DNA from: Candidatus Allofournierella merdavium
Lineage (GTDB): Bacteria; Bacillota; Clostridia; Oscillospirales; Ruminococcaceae
Assembly (NCBI GenBank): GCA_019118765.1
Contig: DWYI01000017.1
Coordinates: 62,001 to 126,000, forward strand
Direction of reading: 5' to 3'
Length of the DNA: 64,000 bases
Below are positions 31,319 through 40,536 of the stretch, piece after piece. Position numbers and translations under genes: made by a program. How positions within the stretch are numbered: the first letter of the stretch is position 1; each line of letters starts with the position of its first letter. The notes beneath the pieces are model-generated. The model was not told where the DNA came from and ran no database searches. It saw nothing but the letters and a program-made list of their open reading frames with translations.

Positions 31319-34108
31319 TTATTCAGCCAGCACAGCGGCGCAGCGGGCGCACAGGCAGGGATGCTGCGCGTTGCTGCCCACGTCGGCGGTGTACTTCCAG
31401 CAGCGCTGGCACTTTTCGCCCTCGGCATGCTGCACGGCAACGCCCAGGCCATCCACCATGCCGTGAGCACCGCCCTCGCCTTCCGCGATCTCCAGCTGGG
31501 AGACGATCAGCAGGTCCTCCCACTGGGCGACGGGGATGCCGGCGATGAACGCGGCCATCTCGGGCGAGCAGTACAGGGTGACCCTGGCCTCCAGCGAGGA
31601 ACCGATGACCTTTTCGGCACGGGCCTGCTCCAGCACCTTCTTCACGTCGTCGCGCACGGCGATGATCCGATCCCACTTGGCGCGGAACTCCTCGTTCTGC
31701 GCGTACACGCCGGCCTTGGGCATATCCTCAAAGGCCACATACTTCTGCTTGCCGTCAAAGGCGGGCACAAAACTCCAGATCTCCTGGCTGGTGAAGGTCA
31801 GGATGGGGGCGATGATCTTGGTGAGGTCCACCAGGATGCGGAACATGGCGGTCTGCGCCGCGCGGCGGGCGGGAGCGTCCGCCTTACTGCAATACAGCCG
31901 GTCTTTCACCACGTCCAGATAGAAGTTGGACATATCCACCACGCAGAAGTTGTACACCGCGTGGTACACCTTGTGGAAGTCAAAACTCTCAAACCCGTCC
32001 CGGGCGGTGGCGTTCAGTTGGTCCAGACGGTCCAGCGCCCACAGATCCAGTTCGGTAAGCTGGTCGTGTGCCACCAGATCGGTGCGGGGATCGAAGCCGT
32101 TCAGATTGCCCAGAATGAAGCGGGCGGTGTTGCGGATCTTGCGGTAGGCCTCGCTCAGCTGCTTGATGATCTCCTTGCTGATGCGCACGTCCACGGTGTA
32201 ATCGCTGGAAGCCACCCACAGGCGGACGATGTCGGCGCCGTAATCCTTGATGATCTCGCTGGGCTCCACGCCGTTGCCGGCGGACTTGTGCATCTGCTTG
32301 CCTTCGCCGTCCACCACCCAGCCGTGGCACAGCACGTTCTTGTAGGGCGCGACACCCCGGGTGGCAACACTGGTGAGCAGGCTGGACTGGAACCAGCCGC
32401 GGAACTGGTCGCCGCCCTCCATGTACAGATCGGCGGGCCAGTGCAGTTCCGGGCGCTCCTCCAGCACCGCCACATGGGTGGAGCCGGAGTCGAACCAGAC
32501 ATCCATGATGTCCTTGTCCTTCTCGAACTCGGTGCCGCCGCACTCGCAGGTATAGCCCGCGGGCAGGATCTCGCCGGCGTCGTATTTGTACCAGGCGTCG
32601 CTGCCCTCGCGGCGGAACAGGTCGCTCACCGCCTTGATGGTCTCGTCGGTGATATGATATTTGCCGCACTTCTTGCAGTAGAACGCGGGGATGGGCACGC
32701 CCCAGGTGCGCTGACGGCTGATGCACCAGTCGCTGCGGTCCCGCACCATGCCCATCATGCGGTCATGGCCCCAGGCCGGGAACCACTGCACCTGATCAAT
32801 GGCCTTATAGACGTCCTCCTTGAAGGCGTCGATGGAGCAGAACCACTGGTTCGTGGCCCGGAAGATGATGGGGCTGTGGCAGCGCCAGCAGTGGGGATAC
32901 TGGTGGGTCATGTGCTGGACGCCCAGCAGATGTCCGCTCTCCTGGATGTGCTTCAGGATGACCTTGTTGGCCTCCCACACCTTGAGGCCGCTGAAGGGGC
33001 CGGCCTCGGCGGTGAGGAAACCGCCGTCGTCCACCGGCACGATCACTGGCACCTGGGGATAGTGCTTGGTGCAGACCTCAAAGTCCTCCACGCCGTGACC
33101 GGGCGCGGTGTGCACGCAGCCGGTGCCGCTTTCCAGCGTGACATGGTCGCCCAGGATCACCAGGCTCTTGCGGTCCAGGAAAGGATGCTGCACCTGCATC
33201 AGTTCCAGTTCACTGCCCTTGACCGGCTCGCCCACGATCTCGTAGCTGTCGATCTTGCAGGCCTGCATGGTGCTCTCCACCAGGGCCTCGGCCATGACCA
33301 GATAGTCCTCCCCCACCTTGACGAAGACGTAGTCATAGTCGGGGTTCAGGCAGATGGCCACATTGGCGGGCAGGGTCCAGGTGGTGGTGGTCCAGATCAC
33401 GAACCAGGCCTTGTCCATGGGGATGCCGCGCTTTGCCAGGATGCCGTTGGGGTCATCGGTGACGTTAAAGCGCACATAGATGGAATCGCACTCGTCCTCG
33501 CCATACTCGATCTCGGCCTCGGCCAGGGCGGTGCGGTCCTCCGGGCACCAGTACACCGCTTTCAGGCCTTTGTAGATGTAGCCTTTCTTGGCCATCTCGC
33601 CGAAAACCTCGATCTGGCGGGCCTCAAACTCCGGCTTCAGGGTCAGGTAGGGGTTTTTGAAATCGCCGATGACGCCCAGGCGCTGGAACTGCTCGCCCAT
33701 GATGTCGATGTGTTCGGTGGCGAACTCGTGGCAGACCTTGCGCAGCTCCAGCTTGGAGACCTCGCCCTTGCCCACCAGCTGCTTCATGGCCTTCAGTTCG
33801 ATGGGCAGGCCGTGGGTGTCGTAGCCGGGCACATAAGGCGCCTGGAAACCGCTCATGTTCTTGTAGCGAACGATGATGTCCTTGATGATCTTGTTCAGGG
33901 CGGTGCCCATGTGGATGTTGCCGTTGGCGTAGGGAGGGCCGTCGTGCAGCACATAGCGGGGCTTGCCCTCGTTGTGCTTGATCAGTTCCTCGTACAGATG
34001 GTCGGCGTTCCACTCCTTGAGCATCTCCGGCTCTTTTTTGGGCAGACCCGCCCGCATGTCAAACAAGGTCTTGGGCAGGTTGATCGTGCTGTTGTAATCC
34101 TGTGGCAC
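31319..34108 (-). CDS. ileS: isoleucyl-tRNA synthetase
   Basis: 929-aa class I synthetase of the short bacterial (IleS1) type. HIGH motif as GNIHMG (near 67), CP1 editing domain (TTTWTLPAN, GTGCVHTAPGHG), the catalytic loop written KQMHKSAGN in place of the usual KMSKS, and the C-terminal zinc finger CQRCWKY...CARC. The Met-x-Lys-Ser frame is kept with Ser to His. It follows divIVA by 58 bp, leaving no room for a T-box leader of its own. Confidence 0.96.
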   Translation of the reverse strand: MPQDYNSTINLPKTLFDMRAGLPKKEPEMLKEWNADHLYEELIKHNEGKPRYVLHDGPPYANGNIHMGTALNKIIKDIIVRYKNMSGFQAPYVPGYDTHGLPIELKAMKQLVGKGEVSKLELRKVCHEFATEHIDIMGEQFQRLGVIGDFKNPYLTLKPEFEARQIEVFGEMAKKGYIYKGLKAVYWCPEDRTALAEAEIEYGEDECDSIYVRFNVTDDPNGILAKRGIPMDKAWFVIWTTTTWTLPANVAICLNPDYDYVFVKVGEDYLVMAEALVESTMQACKIDSYEIVGEPVKGSELELMQVQHPFLDRKSLVILGDHVTLESGTGCVHTAPGHGVEDFEVCTKHYPQVPVIVPVDDGGFLTAEAGPFSGLKVWEANKVILKHIQESGHLLGVQHMTHQYPHCWRCHSPIIFRATNQWFCSIDAFKEDVYKAIDQVQWFPAWGHDRMMGMVRDRSDWCISRQRTWGVPIPAFYCKKCGKYHITDETIKAVSDLFRREGSDAWYKYDAGEILPAGYTCECGGTEFEKDKDIMDVWFDSGSTHVAVLEERPELHWPADLYMEGGDQFRGWFQSSLLTSVATRGVAPYKNVLCHGWVVDGEGKQMHKSAGNGVEPSEIIKDYGADIVRLWVASSDYTVDVRISKEIIKQLSEAYRKIRNTARFILGNLNGFDPRTDLVAHDQLTELDLWALDRLDQLNATARDGFESFDFHKVYHAVYNFCVVDMSNFYLDVVKDRLYCSKADAPARRAAQTAMFRILVDLTKIIAPILTFTSQEIWSFVPAFDGKQKYVAFEDMPKAGVYAQNEEFRAKWDRIIAVRDDVKKVLEQARAEKVIGSSLEARVTLYCSPEMAAFIAGIPVAQWEDLLIVSQLEIAEGEGGAHGMVDGLGVAVQHAEGEKCQRCWKYTADVGSNAQHPCLCARCAAVLAE

Positions 34109-34166
34109 TGGTATCTACACTCCTCTTCTGAATGAGCTGCGCGTTTTTTGAAAGCGCGCGCCGGGA

Positions 34167-34937
34167 TCAATCACTGAATTTGATGCCCTCAAACCCCTCA
34201 AACACCGACGGGGCGGACGGCGCCTCGGCCTGCTGGGGCGCGGGCCGGGACTGGCCCGGCACAAAGGTGCGGGTGGGCTCCTCCCCGGGGGTCTCCTCTT
34301 CCGGGGCCTGGGGCGCATCGTACAGCGCGCCCAGATCGGGGAACTGGCCGATGGGGTCCTCCGGCTGCTCCTGCTCGTCGAAACTCTCCCCGAACAGATC
34401 CGGTTCCGCGGGCGCCTGCGGCTCCTGCGGGGCGGCCGCCTCGGGTTCCTCCTCGGCGGGAGAGGACGGTTCCTCCTCCGGCTCCTCGGGTTCATCGCCG
34501 GGCAGCGTGCTCAGCGATTCGATGTGCTGTTTGTAAAGGCTGAGGACGCTGTTCTTGAACTGGGCCACTTCCGCCTTCACCCGCTCCAGTTCCAGCTGCT
34601 CCTCGCTCACCTGCTCCTGGGCGGCACGGGTGATGTCCTCGGCCTTGATGCCGGCCTCCCGCAGGATGGACTCCGCCTTCTGCTTGGCCTCTTTGATGAC
34701 GTTCTCGCCCATGCGCTGCGCGTTGAGCAGCGCGGTCTTGAGGTTATCCTCGTCCTTGCGGTACTCCTCTACCTTCTGGGCCAGGACATACAGCTTCTTT
34801 TCGGTGCTCTCCTTCTCCGCCTGCAGCTCCTCCATCTGCTGCGCAAGCTGCTGCAGCAGCGCGTCCACATCTTCGGTACGGTAGCCGCGCATGACCTTGT
34901 CGAAGGTTACGGTGCGGATCTCCTGGGGTGAAATCAT
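34167..34937 (-). CDS. divIVA: DivIVA domain cell-division protein
   Basis: 256 aa. The N-terminal lipid-binding motif (ISPQEIRTVTFDKVMRGYRTEDVDALLQQL) is followed by a coiled coil to about residue 145, then an acidic Pro/Glu-rich linker and a short basic-hydrophobic tail (VFEGFEGIKFSD). It marks poles and septa. Its tail of about 110 residues is longer than in B. subtilis DivIVA (164 aa total). In the sepF-ylmH-divIVA-ileS order. Confidence 0.93.
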   Translation of the reverse strand: MISPQEIRTVTFDKVMRGYRTEDVDALLQQLAQQMEELQAEKESTEKKLYVLAQKVEEYRKDEDNLKTALLNAQRMGENVIKEAKQKAESILREAGIKAEDITRAAQEQVSEEQLELERVKAEVAQFKNSVLSLYKQHIESLSTLPGDEPEEPEEEPSSPAEEEPEAAAPQEPQAPAEPDLFGESFDEQEQPEDPIGQFPDLGALYDAPQAPEEETPGEEPTRTFVPGQSRPAPQQAEAPSAPSVFEGFEGIKFSD

Positions 34938-34978
34938 TCAGATCATTCCTTTCGGCGAAAGTGGCGGCACGGGGGCCG

Positions 34979-35776
34979 TCAATATTGAAAGTATTGGATA
35001 AACAACCGGTCCTTGCGGCTCTTGCCGCCCAGCGCCTCCAGCTTGAAGCGGCCCATTCCCCGCACGGTAAAGATGTCGCCCTCATACACAGGCGCGTGGG
35101 CACTGCTCACCGGCACATGGTTGATCTCCAGCCGGCCGCCCCGCACCAGCGCTTCCGCCTGGCTGCGGCTGCACCGGAGCATGGCCGCCAGCACCGCGTC
35201 CGCCCGCAGGGAGGACACCGTGGCGGTCCTGCTCTCCCGCTGGGGCGGCTGCACCGGCAGCGGCCCGTCGAACCGCTGGGCGGAGGCGGAAAAACGGCCC
35301 ACGCTGGTCAGTTCATCGCAGATCAGCGGCGCCACCCGCTCCAGCACGAATGCGTAGGCGCATCCGGGCGATTCGGGGTCGGGCAGGATATCGCCCACAC
35401 ACTCCCGCTCCAGGCCCAGGCCCAGAAGGGAGCCGAGATAATCCTTGTGGGCCGGCGCGTCGGCGCCCGCCGCCGCGCAACGGAGCAAAACGCAACAAAT
35501 CGGCGGTTCGCCCGAGGCGCCCGCCGGTTCGAGGCACAGCAGTTTGCGCTCGGCTGCGGGATAGCCGCCCTCAAAGGCGGCCCAGTCGCAGCCGACCTGA
35601 TTCAGCGCGGCTTCGGCCAGGGTCTGCTCCCGGTCGGACAGAAAGCCGCTGTAGCGGGCCACGCCCCGGTTTTGCGCGGCGCGGCAGAGATCCTGCGCGC
35701 GGCGCATGACCAGTTTTTCCTGATCGTTTTGGGGCGGGACATATCCCCGCTGCCGCCCGTCAGAAGAAGACGCCAT
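34979..35776 (-). CDS. ylmH: YlmH family RNA-binding (S4 domain) protein
   Basis: 265 aa. The N-terminal region (about 20-170) matches the YlmH domain, with an S4 RNA-binding domain near 180-245 (LRADAVLAAMLRCSRSQAEALVRGGRLEINH). YlmH acts in ribosome-associated quality control in B. subtilis, by family knowledge. Its start overlaps the sepF end by 17 nt. Ends FIQYFQY. Confidence 0.9.
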   Translation of the reverse strand: MASSSDGRQRGYVPPQNDQEKLVMRRAQDLCRAAQNRGVARYSGFLSDREQTLAEAALNQVGCDWAAFEGGYPAAERKLLCLEPAGASGEPPICCVLLRCAAAGADAPAHKDYLGSLLGLGLERECVGDILPDPESPGCAYAFVLERVAPLICDELTSVGRFSASAQRFDGPLPVQPPQRESRTATVSSLRADAVLAAMLRCSRSQAEALVRGGRLEINHVPVSSAHAPVYEGDIFTVRGMGRFKLEALGGKSRKDRLFIQYFQY

Positions 35777-36197
35777 TGCTCTCCAGCTCGTCCAATAAAT
35801 CGCCCATGATGTCCACGTTGTAGGGGGTGATGATGAAGGTGCTGTTGGCGACGCGCTTCATCTGGCCGTTGTTGGCGTAGGCCACGCCGGACAAAAAGTC
35901 CACCAGGCGGCGGGAAACTTCCTTGTTGGTACCCTCCAGATTGAGCACAACGGTGCGCTTGGCATTCAGGTGATCGGCCACCGTGCTGGCATCGTCGAAA
36001 CGCTCGGGCTTGACCAGCACCACCTGCAGCTGGGTGGTGGCGTTGATGTTGACCACCTTGTTGCGCTTGCCGGTAGGTTCGGGCTGATAGCCGTCGTCCT
36101 CCGCGGTGCTGCGCTGAGGGAACATATCCTCGTTTTCGTCGTAGTAACCGTCGTCCTCTTCGTTCACACCAAGAAATCTTTTAAGCCCGTCGAGCAT
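35760..36197 (-). CDS. sepF: cell division protein SepF
   Basis: 145-aa FtsZ-binding protein that bundles protofilaments and anchors them to the membrane. The N-terminal amphipathic helix MLDGLKRFLGV, a disordered acidic linker and the SepF core (VVLVKPERFDDASTVADHLNAKRTVVLNLEGT...RRLVDFLSGV) are all present. ATG 36197 has AGGAG 10 nt upstream. It heads the sepF-ylmH-divIVA run from its own promoter. Confidence 0.95.
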   Translation of the reverse strand: MLDGLKRFLGVNEEDDGYYDENEDMFPQRSTAEDDGYQPEPTGKRNKVVNINATTQLQVVLVKPERFDDASTVADHLNAKRTVVLNLEGTNKEVSRRLVDFLSGVAYANNGQMKRVANSTFIITPYNVDIMGDLLDELESNGVFF

Positions 36198-36263
36198 CGT
36201 TCCGTATCTCCTTCCGAAAATGATGATCGCTCCAAATTGAAACCAAATCACCAGTTAGTATAT

Positions 36264-36292
36264 ATTATCGCTATTTTTAGTGTTTCTGTCAA
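36264..36292 (-). promoter_or_regulatory. sepF promoter
   Basis: TTGACA (36287-36292), 17-bp spacer, GATAAT (36264-36269) on the minus strand, in an AT-rich gap between the HlyD-like gene and sepF. Confidence 0.8.
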
Positions 36293-36318
36293 CAAATAAA
36301 CGCAACATTGCCTTTGTT

Positions 36319-37524
36319 TCACAGGATTTTCCCGTCGTAGAGATCGGTACCCTCCACGATGACCTCGTCGAACAGCCGCACCTCGTTGTCGGTGCCCACC
36401 TTGCCCCCCTCCGGCACCAGGATGTATTGGTCGTCCTGGTAAAGAACGGTGATCTTTCGAAAGCGCGCCAGGTTGCCGTACTTCACATAGACACCCTTCA
36501 CGCCGTCCACGATGTTCAGCGCCTTGGCGCTGACCCGCACCCCTTTGAAGGACTGGAAGTCAATGCGGGCGGTGGCGGAAGCAAGGCTCATCACATCCGC
36601 CCCCACATACTCGCAGCTCAAAACAAACTTTGCGAGGCCGGAATCCTCCTCCACCTTCACGCTCTCCACCGTGGCCGGCAGCACCTTCTCCGCCGCGCCG
36701 GGAAAACTGATGTCCACGCTGGTAACATTTTCAAATTTTTTGCTCTCGTCGGCGGTGCACACACCGTAGAAATACCATTTGTAATCGGTGACCAGCTTTC
36801 CTGCGCCGGAAACGGCCCGCACGCCAGAGCCGTTCAGCAGCGCGTCGGTCATCTCCAGAGCGGACATCCCGTCCAGTTCCTCCTTGCTGTAGGTGAGCAT
36901 CTGGGCCGTGTCCGCCGTCACAAAATAGCCGCCGGTGGATACGGTGACCGGCGCGGGGCTTCCCAGATTCGCCTGCTGCGCCGCCTGTTCCTGAGCGATC
37001 AACTCCTTCGCGCCGGAAAAGTCCTTCACGGCGCCGGTGGTGATCTGCAGCCGGTTGAGGGTGAGCAGGTAATTGTTGCTCTTGGTGGTGAGCTGCCCGT
37101 AGTCCTGCCGGTCCAGGCTGTCCAGCAGGTCGTACAGCGCCGACTGCCGCTGGTTCAGCAGCACATCCACGTCGGTGCCCGCGGTGTTTTCACTGCGCCG
37201 GAGCAGTTCCAGCTGGGCGTCCAGCTCGGTGAGGGCGGTGCGGGCGCGGGCCTGGCTGGGGTCGGAGTAGATCTCCGCCACCTGGGTGCCCGCCGCCACC
37301 CGCTCGCCGCTGGCCACAAGATAGCCCATCTGTCCCTCGCCGGGCACCTCCGCCTGTTCAAAGACCAGGTATCCGCCGCAGGAGAGGCTGTCGGACATAT
37401 CGTACAGGATAGCCGTCTCGGTGCGGTAGGGCCGGTCGAGCACCGTGAAGATCTGTACCGCCAGATAGGCGGCGGCAAGGCCCAGCGCCGCGAACAGCCC
37501 GTATTTGATGACCGAGGCTTTCAT
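36319..37524 (-). CDS. HlyD-like membrane-anchored adaptor protein
   Basis: 401 aa. One N-terminal membrane helix (residues 5-28), then a large extracytoplasmic part with a lipoyl/barrel-sandwich-like half (GYLVASGERVAAGTQVAEIYSD near 65-90), a coiled region (about 95-150), and a beta-barrel C-terminal half ending in FDEVIVEGTDLYDGKIL. It resembles the HlyD/periplasmic adaptor family that precedes sepF in many Clostridia, but no transporter gene is adjacent, so a cell-division-linked role is possible. ATG 37524 follows a GGGAGAGG SD. Confidence 0.78.
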   Translation of the reverse strand: MKASVIKYGLFAALGLAAAYLAVQIFTVLDRPYRTETAILYDMSDSLSCGGYLVFEQAEVPGEGQMGYLVASGERVAAGTQVAEIYSDPSQARARTALTELDAQLELLRRSENTAGTDVDVLLNQRQSALYDLLDSLDRQDYGQLTTKSNNYLLTLNRLQITTGAVKDFSGAKELIAQEQAAQQANLGSPAPVTVSTGGYFVTADTAQMLTYSKEELDGMSALEMTDALLNGSGVRAVSGAGKLVTDYKWYFYGVCTADESKKFENVTSVDISFPGAAEKVLPATVESVKVEEDSGLAKFVLSCEYVGADVMSLASATARIDFQSFKGVRVSAKALNIVDGVKGVYVKYGNLARFRKITVLYQDDQYILVPEGGKVGTDNEVRLFDEVIVEGTDLYDGKIL

Positions 37525-37564
37525 CGTCCTCTCCCCCTCTCCTTTTTGCGCGCGGCCGCGCCGC

Positions 37565-38488
37565 TCATTGTTGGAAGTGTTCCCGCACCATCTGCTCGGC
37601 GCGCTGCACAAGCTGCGGCTCGTCCGGGTCCAGCCAGACAACGTCCTTCATCCGGCGGAACCAGGTAAGCTGACGCTTGGCGTAGTTGCGGCTGGCCTGC
37701 TTGAGCTTTTCGGCGCAGGCATTCAGCCCCGTCGTCCCCTCGAAATAGGGAAAAAACTCCTTGTAGCCGATGGCCTGAGCCGCCGTGCGGTAGCGCTCCC
37801 GGTTCTCCCAAACCGTTCGTGCCTCCTCCAGGATGCCGGCGTCCAGCATCCGGTCCACCCGGGTGTCGATGCGCCGGTAAAGCCGCGAGCGGTCCGCCGG
37901 CGCGAGGCAGAACACCACCGCGTCAAAGGGCGGCGCCTCGGGCAGCGATTCCGCCCGCTGCCGGCTCATGGTCTTGCCGGTGGAATAATAGAGTTCCAGC
38001 GCCCGGATCACCCGCCCCACGTTGTTGGGATGCACGCCGGCGGCATAGTCCGGGTCGATGGCGGCCAGCCTTTCGTGCATCGCCGCGGGGCCAAGGGCTT
38101 CAGCCTCCCGCTCCAGCTTTGCGCGCAGGGCTGGGTCGGCTTTTTGTTCGGCAAAGCGGACCCCGTTCAAAAAACTTTCGATGTACAGCCCGGTGCCGCC
38201 CACCAGCATGGGCAGCCTGCCCCGGCCGGCGACGGCCCGGGCCGCCCGGTTGGCGGCGGCCACAAAGTCCGCCACGCTGAAGGTCTCTTCCGGAGGCAGA
38301 AAGTCCATCAGGTGATGGGGCACGCCCTCCATCTCCTCTTGGGTCGCCTTGGCGGTGCCCACGTCCAGGCCCTTGTAGATCTGCATGGAGTCGGCGCAGA
38401 GGATCTCGGCCCCGAGGCGCTTGGCCAGCTGCACCGAAAAGGCGGTCTTCCCGCTGGCGGTGGGGCCGCCCACGGCCACCACCGGCAT
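37565..38488 (-). CDS. miaA: tRNA dimethylallyltransferase
   Basis: 307-aa enzyme adding the isopentenyl group to A37 of UNN-reading tRNAs. The P-loop is GGPTASGKT (near 8-16); further motifs are ADSMQIYKGLDVGTAK, HHLMDF, LVGGTGLYI and the zinc-free tail. ATG 38488 begins one base after the mutL stop; an in-frame TTG at 38506 is an alternative start. It works with MiaB, encoded upstream in the same gene run. No hfq follows, unlike in many bacteria. Confidence 0.94.
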   Translation of the reverse strand: MPVVAVGGPTASGKTAFSVQLAKRLGAEILCADSMQIYKGLDVGTAKATQEEMEGVPHHLMDFLPPEETFSVADFVAAANRAARAVAGRGRLPMLVGGTGLYIESFLNGVRFAEQKADPALRAKLEREAEALGPAAMHERLAAIDPDYAAGVHPNNVGRVIRALELYYSTGKTMSRQRAESLPEAPPFDAVVFCLAPADRSRLYRRIDTRVDRMLDAGILEEARTVWENRERYRTAAQAIGYKEFFPYFEGTTGLNACAEKLKQASRNYAKRQLTWFRRMKDVVWLDPDEPQLVQRAEQMVREHFQQ

Positions 38489-38489
38489 C

Positions 38490-40508
38490 TTATCCCAATC
38501 GGCCAAACTGTTTTTCCAGCTCCTTTTTGGTAAGTTTCAGCACCACCGGCCGGCCATGGGGGCAGAAGGGCGGCACCGTTCCCGCCAGGATGTCCCGGGC
38601 CAGGGCCATCAGCTCCTGCCGGTCGGACTTGTCCCCCGCCTTGATGGCGGCCTTGCAGGCGATGGAGTGCATCACCCACTGGGTCTTTTCGCTCAACGTC
38701 TCCCGGCTGCCCCGGGCGAGGCGGTCGGCCAGCTCGCACAAAAGGCCCTCCACATCGGTGACCGGAACGTCCGCCGGCACCGCCCGCACCAGCATGGTGG
38801 TGCCGCCGAAGTCCTCCGCCTGCACGCCCGCGGCGTTCAGCAGGTCGGCGTTTTCCAGCAGCGCCGCCTTTTCCTGGGCGGAGAGGTTCACTGCCACAGG
38901 CGCCAGCAGCAGCTGGCTGCTGGCCGCGCCGTAGCCGGCGGCAAGCCGCTCGTACAAAATGCGCTCGTGGGCGGCGTGCTTGTCAATGAGGCAGAGTTCG
39001 CCCCCCCGCTGGGTGATGATGTAGGTTTTAAAAGCCTCACCGATGTATTCCAGCGGCGTATCATCCTGCCCGGCCTGTTGCGCCGGCGCCGGTTCCTGCG
39101 GGGCTTCCGCCGGCGGTGCGGCGCGGTCGCTCGCGGCGCCCGTCTCTTCCGCATCGAAATCGGCAGGGGCCTGCCCACGCTCCGGCATCCCCTCCTCGGG
39201 GGGACGCGCCGGCCCGGCAGGCGCGGCTTTGCCGCCCAGCGGCAGCGGTTCGGAGTGCAGAGAATCCTGCCGCGACGGGACGGCCTCGAAGGCCGGGGCT
39301 GCCGGCCGCGGGGCGGGCGCGGGGCGCGGCACCGCCGGCTCGCTGCCCCATCCGCCCAACCCGGCGGGCGCGGACGGAGGCGGCGCGGCGGGCGCGGGGA
39401 TCGTCGCATATGTAATTGCGGGATGCTTTACAGGCGTTGTGAGGTCCAGCTGCTCCACCTTCTCCGCCGGTTCCTCCATCGCCGTCTGTTTGGCAAAGCT
39501 GAAGCGCTGTTCACCGCTGCCCGGCTGGGCAAGGGCAGCCTTCACCGCCCGATAGACCGCGTCGAACACATCGCTCTCCCGGGAGAAACGGACCTCTGTT
39601 TTCGCGGGATGCACATTTACATCCACCAGCTGCGCGGGCATCTCCAGCATCAGCACGCAGCCGGGGAATTTGCCCTGCATCAGAGTGCCGCGATAGGCGT
39701 TCTCCAGCGCGGCCATCATGGTGCGGTTTTTGACGAACCGCCCGTTGATGAAAAAGAACTGCATGCCCCGGCTGGCCCGGCAGGCCCGGGGCGGAGTGAC
39801 CAGGCCGGACACATGGTAGCTGCCGCTGGCGTCGTCCACCGGCAGCAGATCTTTGGCGAAGTCCCGGCCCAGAACGGCATAGACGGCGCTCTTGAGATTC
39901 CCGTCGCCGGGAGTTTTGTAAAGCTGTTTACCCTCCCGGATAAAGGCCACCGAGACTTCCGGGTGGGACAGGGCGATGCGGCCGACCGTCTCCCCCACAA
40001 AGGCGCCCTCGCTGGCGTCCTTTTTCAGAAACTTCATCCGGGCGGGAGTGTTGTAGAACAGATCCCGCACGGTGATGGTGGTGCCCACCGGCCGCGCGCC
40101 CGGCTCCATCCCCTGCTCCTCACCGCCCTCGATGCGGTAGAGGCAGGCGAATTCGTCCGGTTCGGTGCGGGTGAGCACCTCCACCCGCGCCACACTGGCG
40201 ATGGAGGCCAGCGCCTCGCCGCGGAAGCCCAGGGTGTGAATGCTTTCCAGATCCTGCTCACAGGATATTTTGCTGGTGGCGTGGCGGATGAAGGCGGTGG
40301 AGATATACTCCGCCTCGATGCCGCTGCCGTTGTCCGTCACCTGGACGAGGGACACGCCGCCCTTCTCGATGGCGACGCTCACCTGGGTGGCGCCGGCGTC
40401 GATGGCGTTTTCCAGCAGTTCCTTCACCACCGAAGCGGGGCGCTCCACCACCTCGCCGGCGGCGATCAGCTCCGCGGTGTGCTTGTCCAGCACATGAATC
40501 ACAGCCAT
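38490..40508 (-). CDS. mutL: DNA mismatch repair protein MutL
   Basis: 672 aa. GHKL ATPase motifs: ENAIDAGAT, TDNGSGI, TLGFRGEALASI, GTTITVRDLF. A long Pro/Ala-rich linker (about 330-480) joins the C-terminal dimer domain, which carries the endonuclease motif DKHAAHERILYE (DQHA-x2-E-x4-E type, Lys for Gln), so it should nick DNA as in organisms without MutH. It follows mutS by 28 bp. Confidence 0.96.
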   Translation of the reverse strand: MAVIHVLDKHTAELIAAGEVVERPASVVKELLENAIDAGATQVSVAIEKGGVSLVQVTDNGSGIEAEYISTAFIRHATSKISCEQDLESIHTLGFRGEALASIASVARVEVLTRTEPDEFACLYRIEGGEEQGMEPGARPVGTTITVRDLFYNTPARMKFLKKDASEGAFVGETVGRIALSHPEVSVAFIREGKQLYKTPGDGNLKSAVYAVLGRDFAKDLLPVDDASGSYHVSGLVTPPRACRASRGMQFFFINGRFVKNRTMMAALENAYRGTLMQGKFPGCVLMLEMPAQLVDVNVHPAKTEVRFSRESDVFDAVYRAVKAALAQPGSGEQRFSFAKQTAMEEPAEKVEQLDLTTPVKHPAITYATIPAPAAPPPSAPAGLGGWGSEPAVPRPAPAPRPAAPAFEAVPSRQDSLHSEPLPLGGKAAPAGPARPPEEGMPERGQAPADFDAEETGAASDRAAPPAEAPQEPAPAQQAGQDDTPLEYIGEAFKTYIITQRGGELCLIDKHAAHERILYERLAAGYGAASSQLLLAPVAVNLSAQEKAALLENADLLNAAGVQAEDFGGTTMLVRAVPADVPVTDVEGLLCELADRLARGSRETLSEKTQWVMHSIACKAAIKAGDKSDRQELMALARDILAGTVPPFCPHGRPVVLKLTKKELEKQFGRLG

Positions 40509-40536
40509 GGGCCTGTATTCCCTCCCGTAAGTAAAC

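Noticed and set aside
34109-34166. T-box leader before ileS
   Set aside because: Only 58 bp separate divIVA and ileS, and the T-box core TGGNACCGCG is not present there.
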